A DNA stretch of 64,000 bases from positions 15,391,911-15,455,910 of the forward strand of contig NC_086376.1 of assembly GCF_036588685.1 (NCBI RefSeq), written 5' to 3'. Positions 12,475-23,391 of the stretch are shown here, piece by piece. Below the pieces are notes generated by a model. The model was not told the origin of the DNA, did no database searches, and saw only the letters and a list, made by a program, of their open reading frames with translations. Numbering within the stretch: position 1 is the stretch's first letter; every line of letters begins with the position of its first letter. This DNA is from Mytilus trossulus. Taxonomy: Eukaryota > Mollusca > Bivalvia > Mytilida > Mytilidae. The translations under genes and the position numbers were made by a program.

Positions 12475-13640
12475 TAGGCTAATATATCGAGCTGAATATA
12501 GTTTCCGCGAGATAAAACACTGTACCCTGTTTTCTATATACTAGTATATATAGTTATACCAATTTTATTTTATATCGATATTAAATCATAGAAAAATGTT
12601 GTGTAAACCGACCTTAAAACGATGCACGAGTCTGTAATGAGGAGTACCCAAATTGCATCCATGCTTAAATTCCAATCCTTAAGAATCCAATACTATATGG
12701 TTTGTCTTATTTCTTCAAATACTTAGAACAATTTGACATAAGTTAATGCTTAGTATTCATTTTTTAAGAAATAGATGCATGTAACACATTTTTTTTTTTA
12801 TTTGCTCATTTTAAAAAGATGACTTTTCATGAACACGAATGGCGATGCGACGTTTCCGTAGATTTTACTCAGTTTTCCAATGTGCTAATCTGCTGGAATA
12901 CATACTGTGAACTTTTTTTTGTATATTTGAATATATCAACCTATGTTAAAAGACGTGTATAATGTCAACTCATAAAATACAAATTATTTGGTCTCAAAGA
13001 AACTTTGAAAGATTTCCGCAGCTATTTTTGTTGAATAGGTGCAATTTTTGTACTCGTTTTATATATAGCATTTAAGTTTCCGTAGTAAGCAGTATTTTTT
13101 TAAGAATAAATTATGTCAGACACGTCTGTTATTTTTTTAATTGTTTCACCGTTTGATAGTGCGTGGTCTTTCACGATCCCATCCCAATACTTGCCAACAG
13201 CTGCTTATTCTCTCGCTTTAATTTTTCTCCGTAAAACAATATAGGATAACGTTAGATTCCTTATTCATACAAAGTTACTAAAAGCTTGGTTACAGCTGTT
13301 GCGTCTCAGTGGATGCGAGGTGAAATATACTAGGATGGGCCATTTATTTCCTTAAGTCGAATTACTCCTTTGTATGAAGTCCATGTGTTCCTTATATACA
13401 CGACGAGTCGTATATTTTCTGTGTCATTTTAATGAAAAATCATCTTCTCTTGTATTGAAAGGGAAGACAGTAGTAGCCTTTATCGTCAATTCAGATAATT
13501 ATAATTATTACATTTATAACTTATTAATAAACTGTTTTAACCAATAAAAACGCCGTCGTGTTATTTTACGCCCTAATGGTATGTAATATGTATTGTAATC
13601 ATAATTGTGTATTGTGACGGATATATGATTCATTTCAACA
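12475..13640. other. Intergenic AT-rich DNA, no gene found
   Basis: No open frame of note. Around 13370-13430 a short stretch (CCTTTGTATGAAGTCC..) weakly resembles the foldback ends at 2020 and 2535. The right end probably grades into the promoter of the gene at 14.2 kb. Confidence 0.4.
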
Positions 13641-13644
13641 ATAA

Positions 13645-13683
13645 TGAAACTATTTGCTCGCCGTGGATAAACAGTTAACAGTG
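13645..13683 (+). other. Candidate non-coding first exon of the CD225-like gene (ends at donor 13683)
   Basis: A good donor, AACAGTG|GTAAGT, sits at 13683/13684. The next strong acceptors downstream are TTATTGTAG at 14080 and 14204, which lead straight into the coding exon. The 5' limit is arbitrary; the exon is inferred only from the donor and the position of the coding exon. Confidence 0.35.
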
Positions 13684-13975
13684 GTAAGTTAACACTTTTT
13701 CAAAAGATAAATTAATTTTATTTCATTGTTTTCAAACTGTCTTGTGTCTGATTGTAATATTATATACATTTGAACTAGATCAAAGTTTAAAACATATATT
13801 TAATAACAAGATGATAATGGCTGTTTGTCAATCTTTACCTGTATTTGTATATATTGTTATAGGTGTAGTTCATTCTTTTGCGTTGTTTTCGTACTAAGGA
13901 CACGTGTTGGTGAAAGCATACTGTCCTATAGACGGTTAAATACAGCAAAACCATCATACTTTTTATTTGAATTGA

Positions 13976-14219
13976 CATGTCTACTAGAAAAGGGTGCCAG
14001 TCAGGGTTGTCCAATGTATGCTTGAGTGTATACAATATTTTCATCCGATATCTTGTTCTTATTGTTGTATTTTATTGTAGACCTTTAAAATGGCATGACA
14101 TGTCTTCTAGAAAAGGGTTTCAGTCAGGGTTGTCCAATGTATGCTTGGGTGTTTATAATATTTTTCATCTGGCATCTTGATTTTATTGTTGTTTTTTATT
14201 GTAGATCTTTAAAATGGCA
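13976..14219 (+). repeat. ~123-bp tandem duplication carrying splice acceptor and start codon
   Basis: 13976-14098 and 14099-14219 are clearly the same sequence (shared blocks CAGTCAGGGTTGTCCAATGT, TGTATGCTTG, TTATTGTAGA, CTTTAAAATGGCAT). Both copies hold a polypyrimidine-TAG acceptor (AG at 14079-14080 and 14203-14204) followed by ATG GCA. In the upstream copy the third codon is TGA (ATG 14090-14092, stop 14096-14098); in the downstream copy the frame stays open for 258 codons. Confidence 0.9.
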
Positions 14220-14990
14220 TATGTTGTACCATCGGCGCCACCAGCCCATGATAATCTAGCGTTACAAATAGAAGAAGATCTACTTTTAGATTTCGATGTT
14301 TACAATCAAAATATTTACAATGACACTGATTCAGCAAAAATGGCATTACGCCATCCGGAATATTACAATCCTTTTTACCATGACGATTCGGTTGTTCCAG
14401 GATCACCGTTTTCTGAAAAATCTTTTCAAAGGACATTTTCGATACGATCAAAACAGTCAGCTGGTTCTCACTATACTCGACAGATAAATATGTCTATCGG
14501 CGAAGAATGGGAAAATCTTCACCAGACATATGATACCCCTCGCCGACCAATCACATGTCCTCCTACACCCAATATACATTTTGTGTTTACTCAGCCATTA
14601 AGTCCATGGTCAGAGAAACAAGAATGTATGGCACAAGAAGAAGTGGCAGATGAACCTTTAAGATATTTTTTCAATCGTTTATCAGAAGAAGAACGAGTCG
14701 CTCCGAAGGACTATGTAATTCAGCCCAATCCTCATAATAGGTGTAACCATAAGATACATGCCGTGTTACATTGTCCATGTTTCTTTTTCTTCTGTTTGTT
14801 GTGTTGTTTACCGGGCGTTCATTTCATGGAGAGATCTGATGAGGAGTACAAGTCTGGTCATGACGACAGAGCAAAGCATGATGGGAGATGGTCGTCTGCT
14901 CTGTATACACTAGGAGTCATTGCTGCTGTTGTTTTTCTATCAGGATTGATATATTTTTCAGTATCTCTTGTCCATGGCGATGTGTCTTAA
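14214..14990 (+). CDS. Two-pass membrane protein, CD225/dispanin-like layout (258 aa)
   Basis: A single long coding exon. The N-terminal ~175 residues are polar, acidic and Pro/Ser-rich (starting MAYVVPSAPP) and probably cytosolic and disordered. At about 183-205 is a Cys/Phe-rich hydrophobic segment (CPCFFFFCLLCCLPG). A polar loop follows (residues ~207-228: ERSDEEYKSGHDDRAKHDG), then a second membrane helix (~230-255) and a very short tail. The pattern Cys-Cys-hydrophobic, Y-x-x-G-x-x-x-x-A, A-x-x-x-G then helix 2 is that of CD225/dispanin proteins, whose first segment is usually a palmitoylated re-entrant helix. Overall similarity is weak, so function (often membrane trafficking or curvature) is not assigned. 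Frame choice is firm: an in-frame TAG lies four codons upstream at the acceptor. Confidence 0.8.
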   Translation: MAYVVPSAPPAHDNLALQIEEDLLLDFDVYNQNIYNDTDSAKMALRHPEYYNPFYHDDSVVPGSPFSEKSFQRTFSIRSKQSAGSHYTRQINMSIGEEWENLHQTYDTPRRPITCPPTPNIHFVFTQPLSPWSEKQECMAQEEVADEPLRYFFNRLSEEERVAPKDYVIQPNPHNRCNHKIHAVLHCPCFFFFCLLCCLPGVHFMERSDEEYKSGHDDRAKHDGRWSSALYTLGVIAAVVFLSGLIYFSVSLVHGDVS

Positions 14991-15545
14991 TATTGTTTAA
15001 TGATAAAGCCAGGTTATGATGAAATGTAAATGGTGTTTTGTTGTTTAATGTGTACATGCGTATTTTTCATCAAAGTAGATACAGTGAAACAAACGTCTAT
15101 GAGACATCAACCTGAAACGATGCATATACCTGTAAAGAATATTCAATTGTCGCTATATCCTGGGAACAGTATATCTGACCTCAATATATATGTTCCTGAT
15201 ATATCTAACAAAAAGGCAATTTGTAAAATACGGTCTGTATTTTCTCTACAAAGTGTACAATAACTACAGTATTTGCGGTACTACTTAACAAGGCGGAACA
15301 CCAGTCAACCTTTCTCTCGATTTGCTGATATGTTTCACTCACTGTTATAAGTGATTTGCTGATATGTTTCACTCACTGGTATAAGTCAGGTGTAGATAAT
15401 GACAGAATCAAACATAATATTCGTGCGTGAAAAGTGAGTGTACTTTATCATTACGTATGGTTTTATATGTAAATCACAAATGTATATATTTTTTATATTT
15501 CACGTAGACATATCATTTGAATAAAAAACATTTCTTCTTGTCTGG
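14991..15545 (+). other. Probable 3' UTR of the CD225-like gene
   Basis: The stop codon is followed by about 530 bp ending near an AATAAA signal at 15520-15525. Inside is a 38-bp tandem duplication at about 15339-15388 (GATTTGCTGATATGTTTCAC twice). A 77-codon frame at 15030-15263 has no recognisable feature and is regarded as UTR. Confidence 0.5.
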
Positions 15546-15739
15546 ATGTTTTGTGTAGGAGTCATGTCTTTACGATTATTTTTGTAATTGTCACTTTAAC
15601 ATGCTTGTTTTATTAATGTTATGTCATTTTTAAGTACAGCTCTTTGTAAGAACCAGGCAGAGTGCCATATATACATGTGATTTATGAGGGTTTCAGATTT
15701 TATCTATACATGGCCTAGAAGAAGCAGTAACTGAATACT

Positions 15740-17300
15740 GCTCAAAAATTAAATATGAGTGGGAAAAAATGAGTGGTTGCCATGGTAACGGACACTCTAT
15801 TTTTTGGTTGTGAGGCATAGTAAAATGTTTCAAAAATCAGCTAAATCACTACAATTCAGAGCCTGATTAGGAATAGAATCAAGCATTTTTCATTAATTTT
15901 CTTATGTAACATTGATACAACTTGGTTTAAGCATCATTTTAGTTAAGATTGCATGTAAATTAAATTTGTAATTTTTTTGAAAATTTTTGCCCAAAAAATG
16001 CATATTTTCAACTTTTCTGAATTTGGGATTTTTGCAAAATTATCAAATTGTCTATGGTGTTTTTCAGAAAATAGCAACTATGTATAGCATAGTTAGCACT
16101 ATAGTTATGAAGTTTGGAAATACTACTTTACCAAATTAAATGAAAAAAAAGCTTGGGACTTTCTTTAGTTTTATCACCATAGCAACCGAATTTTTCCTTG
16201 GAAACGGAGTTATTATTTGCAGAATATTGCAGTTTTAGAGCTTAAATGTACTAAATTGTTTCATAACTGATAAAAAAATTACATTTACGCATAAGCTTAC
16301 TCTAAATTACCATCGTTAATAGTTGCTGACTTCAAAAGTTACCATGGAAATACATATTACCCATAGCAACATCTATTTTAAAATGTATCAATAGAAATTT
16401 ATGTAAAAAAATACATATATTATATATAGACGGTGTTTATATACAAGTTGGAATATGACTGCATGCTTTGCTTCACTCACAGTCTTGTCTGTCCTTTCAG
16501 AAGGTTCAAGAAATGTAATATATAATGAAACATTGGGATTAGAACCGAAGGTTAGGAAAAAGGGGGGTAGGTTTATTTAAAAAAAAATCCTACATGTAGA
16601 TTCTTGAAAAAGATAACCTTTGGTCGGAGAGCCTGATTATGAATAGAATAATGATTATATTATGAAAAGAATCAATTCTATTTTCAGAAATTTCATATAT
16701 ATGAATAGCTTGGTTTTAGCTCCAGAGCTTAGTTAATATTGCAGTTCAACCCCGACTTTTAGATTTGTTAAAAAATACTAAAGAACATTTATTTTTTTCG
16801 GAATCATAAAGTATTGTGAATTTGTCAAATTTTCTCGTGTGTTCTTCCAAAAATTGAAAATATGTTAAGCATAACTAGCATTGTAGTAACAAAGTTTGAA
16901 TACTACCTGACCAAAAAAAAAACATTGCGTGGGGCTCTCTTAAATTTTATCACCATGTAACGTATTTTCTCCTTTGAAACAGAGTTATTATTTGTTGAAT
17001 TCTGCAGTATAGGGAATTCAATGTTCTCAATTGTTTCCAAACCTGTATGAAAAGACATGCATCGAAGCATATATAAGCTCTAAACTACAATCGTTAAGTA
17101 TTATTACAACAGTTGCCATGGTAACAAGTATCACCCATAACAGTCAATCAAATGATAATCATATAGTTTATGTAAAAAATTACATATAATTCTGTTAATA
17201 ATGTTCATTTTTCTAAGGGGAATATAACTGCATGCTTTGCTTTGTTTCACTCTCAGTACTGTCATGACTGTCTTTGCTCATTGAAAAGACTCAACAAATT
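15740..17300. repeat. Diverged tandem duplication (~800-bp units)
   Basis: Blocks in the same order appear in 15740-16520 and 16620-17300: GAGCCTGATTA, AGAATC, a 'caccat..' block followed by GAGTTATTATTTG, then CTGCATGCTTTGCTT and a run ending in AATATATA. The copies differ at many sites, so the duplication is old. No coding frame. Confidence 0.65.
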
Positions 17301-17408
17301 TAAATATATACACTGTTGCATTTTGAGTCGTTTTTGTTTGAATCTTTCATAAATCAGGATCATGCACAGCTAAGGTGTACATAATAATCATTAACTACCT
17401 CAGATATA

Positions 17409-17666
17409 TTGCAAAGTTCAAATGTACTTTTTCATAGATACAAAGATTTGATTAGTAAATTTGGCTATACCTGTAGAAAGCTTATTAAAAATGGTATTTC
17501 ACATCCTAAATTTTATGGTAATATTGTACTTAAAGCGAGGAAATCACTGTATGATCCTTGTAAACTCATCGAACCTTTAAACAAACTTATAAGTAAGGGT
17601 TATCGTACCAATATTGTAATTAGATCTCTGAATATAGTTGTCATTAGCAAATTAAAACATAACTAA
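17409..17666 (+). pseudogene. Reverse transcriptase C-terminal relic, family B
   Basis: An 85-codon frame starting at a non-ATG codon (not a real start) contains HRYKDLISKFGYTCRKL, NGISHPKFYGNIVLKARKSL and LIEPLNKLISKGY. These align with the C-terminal part of the RT relic ending at 11830 (HRYKDIIRKYSSTCRLL, SGISHPFFYGNILYKA, LTKPLNRLIKKGY). Everything upstream, including the catalytic box, is missing, so this is a 5'-truncated copy of a related but distinct family. Confidence 0.75.
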
Positions 17667-18706
17667 ATTTCATTATCTTTTGAGGCGAGATGTATAGAGA
17701 CACAGACACGCTAATTTTTATTTCTAAAGAAGTCGCTCTTCACTATCCTACTACCTGCCGATACATTTATTTTTGGCATTGCACAAGTCATGTCTTCTTT
17801 GACTATTAATGACGTTAAAATACTAAATCCCTGGGATGTGTTTTAGTTGATTTTAGTCTCTGATGCATGATTTTTTATTATTAATTTGGTTTTGGCTTTT
17901 AACTAGCTGTCAGTAACTGCGAGTACTCTCAAATCGTATTTTCTTGTTAATTCGACCTGTTGATACTGTTTATAATGCTTTTTTGTTATTATTTATTTAT
18001 ATGGATCTTGTCTGTACACCAGCTTTGATTATTTGTAGTATCTTCAATTTTTCACTTATTCCTACTCCATTTGTATAAACTTCAAGATTATAATTATTTT
18101 TTTAAAACCGTTTTTTTTCTAAAGTGAATTTTGATTGGTTAAATATTTCTCAGTGATGTCCTGCCATGGCTTTGTTTGAATTTGTTTGTTAGCTTAAATT
18201 GTTGGTCATGAATGTTTGCCTCTAATATTTAATTAACTGTGCATTTGTATTCAGATATCGCAGATCAAATTTATTCGTTCATTGTGTAATTCATACGTTT
18301 TTTGATTGAGTTAAGTCTGCCAATTGATATTTTATCGTGTGTTTTTCTATGTTGTGATGTTATGCTAATGTTTCAGAAAAAGGGAGAAGGTTTGGATCCA
18401 TTAAAACGTTTAATCCCGCTGCAAATGTTTGCACCTGTTCTTAGTCAGGAATCTGATGTACAGTAGTTGTCGTTTGTTTATGTAATATATACGTGTTTCT
18501 CGTTTTGTTTATATAGATTAGACCGTTGGTTTTCCCGTTTGAATGGTTTTACACTAGTAATTTTGGGGCCCTTTATAGCTTGTTGTTCGGTGTGAGTCAA
18601 GGCTCCGTGTTGAAGACCGTACTTTAACCTATTATTTCTAAATTGTTACTTGGATGGAGAGTTGTCTCATTGGCACTCACACCACATCTTCCTATATCTA
18701 TTTTAA
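17667..18706 (+). mobile_element. 3' tail of retroelement family B
   Basis: The sequence after the RT relic runs through GTCCTGCCATGGCTTTGTTT, GGATCCATTAAAACGTTTAA and GGTGTGAGTCAAGGCTCCGT to a terminal CTCACACCACATCTTCCTAT. The part from 18140 to 18706 is nearly identical to 52150-52765, and only its last ~170 bp recur at 55630-55802. This graded truncation from the 5' side is typical of target-primed retrotransposition. Confidence 0.65.
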
Positions 18707-19550
18707 CTGATTCTAGGAGTGTAATTCCATAAAATAAAAATAAACAGCTGCGCCATGAGCGCATGTTATGCCAGTCGCTTTTTCTAACAATAATAAAAGT
18801 TTAATAACTTCTCAGTGTCATCTATACTAGTACGAAACGAGAAGACCTCATTTCGTATGTTGCTTCTCCTTCTTCCACAATAAATTAATCATCATGCCTA
18901 TAGATCTGTGTCCTATAGGTAACATGCATAGTCGCATTTGTCATCCATTCTTATGATCATTCAGTTTGGGTAATTTTGGATAAAAACGAAAAAGAAAGCG
19001 TCCGAGTATTTTCCCGTCATTGGACAAAACTTTAAGTCAGATTAGACTTTCTGTGTTTTTCTGTACTTTGACATACAAAGACTATGAATAAAGTTTATAA
19101 ATTTGCTTTCTGCTATCGTTTTTAGTTCTAGCATGTATCATCCTTGCTTAAGGAAGCTGGCTTGTCATGTTTTGGATTTTTTTTGTCAAATTTTCAGAAT
19201 TCTCTGGTTTTATCCATTTAAATGCGTTGAAAAAATTTGCCCGGTGACCCCCGTTTTTCTTTTTGAAATTCTTTAACATGTATAATGATAAGCCATCTGT
19301 AAAAGTCTTATAAAATTTTAATTACTTTTTTACAGTTTTTGGCAACTTTAACTTGTCAATGATAAAGCTATGAAAAGTCAAGAGAGAATATTTTCCTGCC
19401 AAAATTTGAATTGATCATATCTCGAAAACAAGCACGGTGACCTATATATTTTTTTACTTTTTGGATTCCTTTATTAATTTCCTATCAATATAAACTAGTG
19501 TTTTGAAAAGTTAATTACTTTGAAACTGAGACGCGAGCTCCCTTAACGTG
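18707..19550. other. Intergenic DNA, no gene found
   Basis: AT-rich, with short frames only. I see no repeat structure or RNA gene. Confidence 0.4.
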
Positions 19551-19551
19551 T

Positions 19552-20025
19552 CAGTAAACTATGATAACATGTGTTCATTTAAACATACTTTACATATACA
19601 CACTGTATAAATTGTAAATAAACTTGAAATTGTTATGTTGTGGCCAAACCGGTTCTTGGGGTGAACAATAAATTTTCAAAAGAAACTGGAGGCCTGCAAG
19701 ACGACTTAATTTGCCTAAAATTGGTATGGACGAATACTATTACATGTAATGCAGGGCAGGCGCATGTTGATTTTTTATAAAATGTATTGATTTTCGAGTT
19801 TCAGTTAATTTCATGAATCTAAGTGAACGTATATCGAATGTACAAAACAGAAATTGGACAAATATGCCATTAAAACATATGTATGTGTGACAAATCAGCA
19901 TGCGCTTGCCTTCACCCCAATAACCGGTTTGGCCACAACATAACCATTTCAAGTTTATTTACAATTTACACAATGTGTATATATAAAGTATGTTTAAATG
20001 AACATATGTTCTCATAGTTTATGAC
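19552..20025. mobile_element. Foldback/MITE with ~120-bp inverted repeats
   Basis: The left arm (19557-19675: TAAACTATGATAACATG, AACATACTTTACATATA, GTAAATAAACTTGAAAT, GTTGTGGCCAAACCGGTT) recurs inverted in the right arm (19908-20022: AACCGGTTTGGCCACAAC to CATAGTTTA). The middle ~230 bp is unrelated. The arms differ by scattered substitutions, so it is not recent. A clear target duplication could not be fixed. Confidence 0.7.
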
Positions 20026-20161
20026 TTTATTCCTTATAGGTTGAAAAATACAGGCAAAGTTTAGATGTTTATGAAGTGTCCTATATTTTGACTTTAGTGG
20101 AACCTTAATGCCATGTTCTAAGCAAAGAAGCAGTATATACCAATTTTAAAGTCTTTGAATT

Positions 20162-20236
20162 GACCTGGCCGGGTTTGAACCCATAACCTCCAAGAGATGG
20201 GGCAAACAAGGTACCACCAGACCAGAGGAAGAGCAT
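20162..20236 (-). mobile_element. tRNA-derived SINE head
   Basis: On the minus strand TGGTCTGGTGG matches the pol III A-box with one mismatch, and GGTTCAAACCC (plus 20171-20181) matches the B-box, with spacing near that of a tRNA. The cloverleaf is poor: the T-stem is short and the acceptor stem does not pair. A SINE head or tRNA pseudogene is therefore more likely than a functional tRNA. Confidence 0.5.
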
Positions 20237-20699
20237 GTTAAAAACTCCAGCAGCTCTGGAGTCTAAGACAATTTCACATAAAATTTAGACTTCAGTTGAT
20301 TGCATTTTATTAGTACTGTAGGGCCATAGTTATTTTATTTTTATTTTTACGAAATTTTCTTACAAAACCAATGGGTAGGAGGACGAAATAAAAATAAAAA
20401 AAAATCAAGATTTTTTTTTTTTTTTTTATATTTTTGTTTTAAAGGTGTTTTTTTGTCCTTCACTTGATGTTTTTTTTATTTCCATCTATACCTGCCTTTT
20501 TTTAAAATTCATTTCCAAACTGTTCCAACTTTTTAAGAATATACTATTAATAGATGCTTTATATATACATGTATAAATGCTATGGTATTCATCAATGGGC
20601 CAGGAACTATCCAATAAAAGTTTACCAAAATTTAATCTTAAAGAGGTCTGCAGGCTGTTTTCATTCTTAAATTAAGATGGAACAACCTTTAATGGCTGT

Positions 20700-20985
20700 A
20701 CAGCCCTTGCAGTCAGAAATTCTTAAATGAACATGTGCCTGTACTTCATTGGTTGTCATTTGTTTATGTGTTCATATTTGTTTTTCTTTCAAATTTTGTA
20801 CATAAATGAGGCTGTTAGTCTTCTCATTTGAAGTTTTTTATATTGCCATTTCTGGGCCTTTTATAACAGACTATGCGGTGTGGGTTTTGCTCATTGTTGA
20901 AGGCAGTATGATGACCTATAGTGGTTAATTTCTGATGGTCTCTTGGAAAGTTGTTTCATTGGCAATCATACCACATCTTTTCTTT
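20700..20985 (+). repeat. SINE-like interspersed repeat, diverged copy
   Basis: The segment GTCTTCTCATTTGAAG..GGCCTTTTATA, 'gtgggttttgctcattgttgaaggc', then TGGAAAGTTGTTTCATTGGC and CATACCACATCTTT is a diverged copy of the family B tail end (18540-18706). Other partial copies are at 4480-4620, 30922-31034, 38955-38985, 44590-44640, 58065-58100 and 59400-59440. Confidence 0.6.
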
Positions 20986-21059
20986 ATATACTATATCTGC
21001 TACAACTATCATCAATTCTGTGATAATAATAAAAAGCAAACAAATTGTTGATAAATTTT

Positions 21060-23278
21060 GAAATTTTATTTGAGACATTTCATATAAAACAATCATATCA
21101 GTCACTTCATTCATAACAGTTCATTCAAATGTCTTAATAAACCAAACGATCACAGGATCAAAACAATAAGAGTCAAAATGGTTTTACAAAAAATGTTACA
21201 TAGAAATATATCAAGATGTACAAATCAACTTAAATGAGTCAATCATACCTACAAATATTCCTCTATAAATACAGTTATATCATGTACTCAGTTGTTACTA
21301 TTAATAGTTTTGTTCCTCTATAAATACACATGTACGCAGGGTTCCCCCAACAGATTTACACAAGTATACCACGAGTCTGATTACAGCCTATTGTGAACCA
21401 GGTTACAGATACAACACAATTATATAGGCATTAAATTCAAGGCTTCATTATTAGACTATTATATTAACCACTGTGTAGGCATGCCAATGTTTTATATGTT
21501 TTCTACAAGTCATGTGATAGTATGATAACTGTCAGAAAAGATAAAAACATATGAAGAAAATAATCCTAAATATATAAAATGTTTTATACTACAAAATAGT
21601 CCAAGGTAGGCTTATGAATACAAAATATTCCAATGTAGGTTAATGAATAAAAAAACATACCAATGGTCTCACTAGACATTTCTTTCAATTTAATTCAAAA
21701 TCTTGTTATTCCTTATACCTACTGTTGCTTTTCCCCAAAATACATAAGCACTGTAAATGAAGGGTTATGGAATAGGGTCATGGATGTTGCTATTTATAAA
21801 AAAAAAATCCCACATATCGTCATTGCTATCTCCCTATCAAAATGTTAGAATCATTATGAATCATCTGTTTCATTATGTATAAATCAAATTTATGTTCAAG
21901 GTATATAGCTATAAAAAAAATCCCACAGCATATAAAACAAAATTATTTTCCCAAATACAACAAACATAGGTTTTGGCTATTCTGCATGTACAAGATAGGT
22001 TGCAATCCTATAAAATCTATGTAAATATAAATGAAACAGCTAGCACTATAAACTTGGTAAGTTTGAGGGATATTCCTTCCATAAAAAATACTCTGTCGAT
22101 AGAAGAAAAAAATTGATAAAATTTTGTACAATTAACCAAATCCTCATTAACAATACAGACTCTGAAATTCTTTTCTTTTCACTTTGAGACATATAACCTC
22201 CAATTTAACATGTTTCAACCTCCGACTTTTAACATATGTTACCCATATAAACATAGTCCACTCAATTGCGAGATTAAATTAATTAATGTCGATTAACTAG
22301 CCTCTTAATTAGAGAAACCTAATTTAAATTTGGATGCACAGTAAATGGTAATTGGTAAAAAAAATTAAAGACAAAATGTAGCACTAAAGATTTTCAAACC
22401 AAATATTATCTGAAGGTTTTTAATAATGGTTTCTGTAAAACAGCAATCATCTTTCAACTTAATAATGTTTAACTAAAATATATTTCTTTATAACTATCAT
22501 AATTTTTGATAATAAAGTTTTTCCCTTAATGTTTAATTAATATCAATTTAATACAAATATTAATCTTATTTCACCATCATATGAGGTCTTATTTGACCAT
22601 ATATTTGAAAAAAGTATCATTCATCTACAACTTTTTTAATATTAGAATTTCGTATAATAACTATTATGAAATATACTCCTTACTCATCAAAGCAAGTTTC
22701 ACAATTAATATAACACAATAACCATGACAACCCTAAAAATAAATGCAAAATTGTCAACAAATGCCCCCATATAAATTTTTCTATGACTATTTAAACATTT
22801 ATACAGATTATTACAATTCATTCATTTCCAAATCACCACAAAAAAACAAATGTTCAACCACATTATGAAAACAACCAAAGGAGTTGATGATACGTCATAT
22901 GTAAATGTATCCTAAATAACAAAGCCAAAGGGAATGATGTCTGTCTTACAACTACTGTAAAAATTGATAGATGTTTGCTTTGTCCAGTGGCAAATATTCC
23001 ATGTGTGTTACGGACGACTAGATAGTATGTTTACGTTGACTACTGTCTTATTTTTGTGCTGAAATCATTTTCAAAGATTTCTAGGATTTAGGAGCTTGTA
23101 AAAAATCACATTGAAGTTAAAGGCATATTTTCACAATCTTTTCTCGTCACAAAATCAGCAAAACACAAAAAATTCCTTGAGCAAATTTGTGACTTGACAG
23201 TTTTATAGATTCATGATAAGATGACTTCTTCACTACTTTGAAAGACTGTAGGATTGTTTTATTATTGCTTGTCCAATA
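21060..23278 (-). other. Probable 3' UTR of the PGC-1-family gene
   Basis: Downstream of the stop codon (minus strand) there are about 2.2 kb of repeat-poor AT-rich DNA, ending at a minus-strand AATAAA (plus 21065-21070). No other gene lies in it. The extent is inferred from the poly(A) signal and the absence of repeats; nearer signals could also be used. Confidence 0.35.
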
Positions 23279-23391
23279 TTATCTCTTGTTGGTCATTTTA
23301 TTCTTGGCTTGTTTTAACAAGGCATCAAAATCAAAAGGATCAGATGATGTGGGGTATGGATTGAATTCTTCCTCCATTTCTGCATTCCCAT
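23279..23391 (-). CDS. PPARGC1: PGC-1 gene, last coding exon (10)
   Basis: Encodes GNAEMEEEFNPYPTSSDPFD and then FDALLKQAKNKMTNKR with stop TAA at 23281-23279. The C-terminal FD-[FS]-D-x-LLK-x-A motif is conserved to vertebrates (LDFDSLLKEA). Confidence 0.9.

Noticed and set aside
20162..20236. Functional tRNA gene on the minus strand
   Set aside because: A- and B-boxes are present, but the T-stem is short and no acceptor stem pairs, so it is called a SINE head or tRNA relic.
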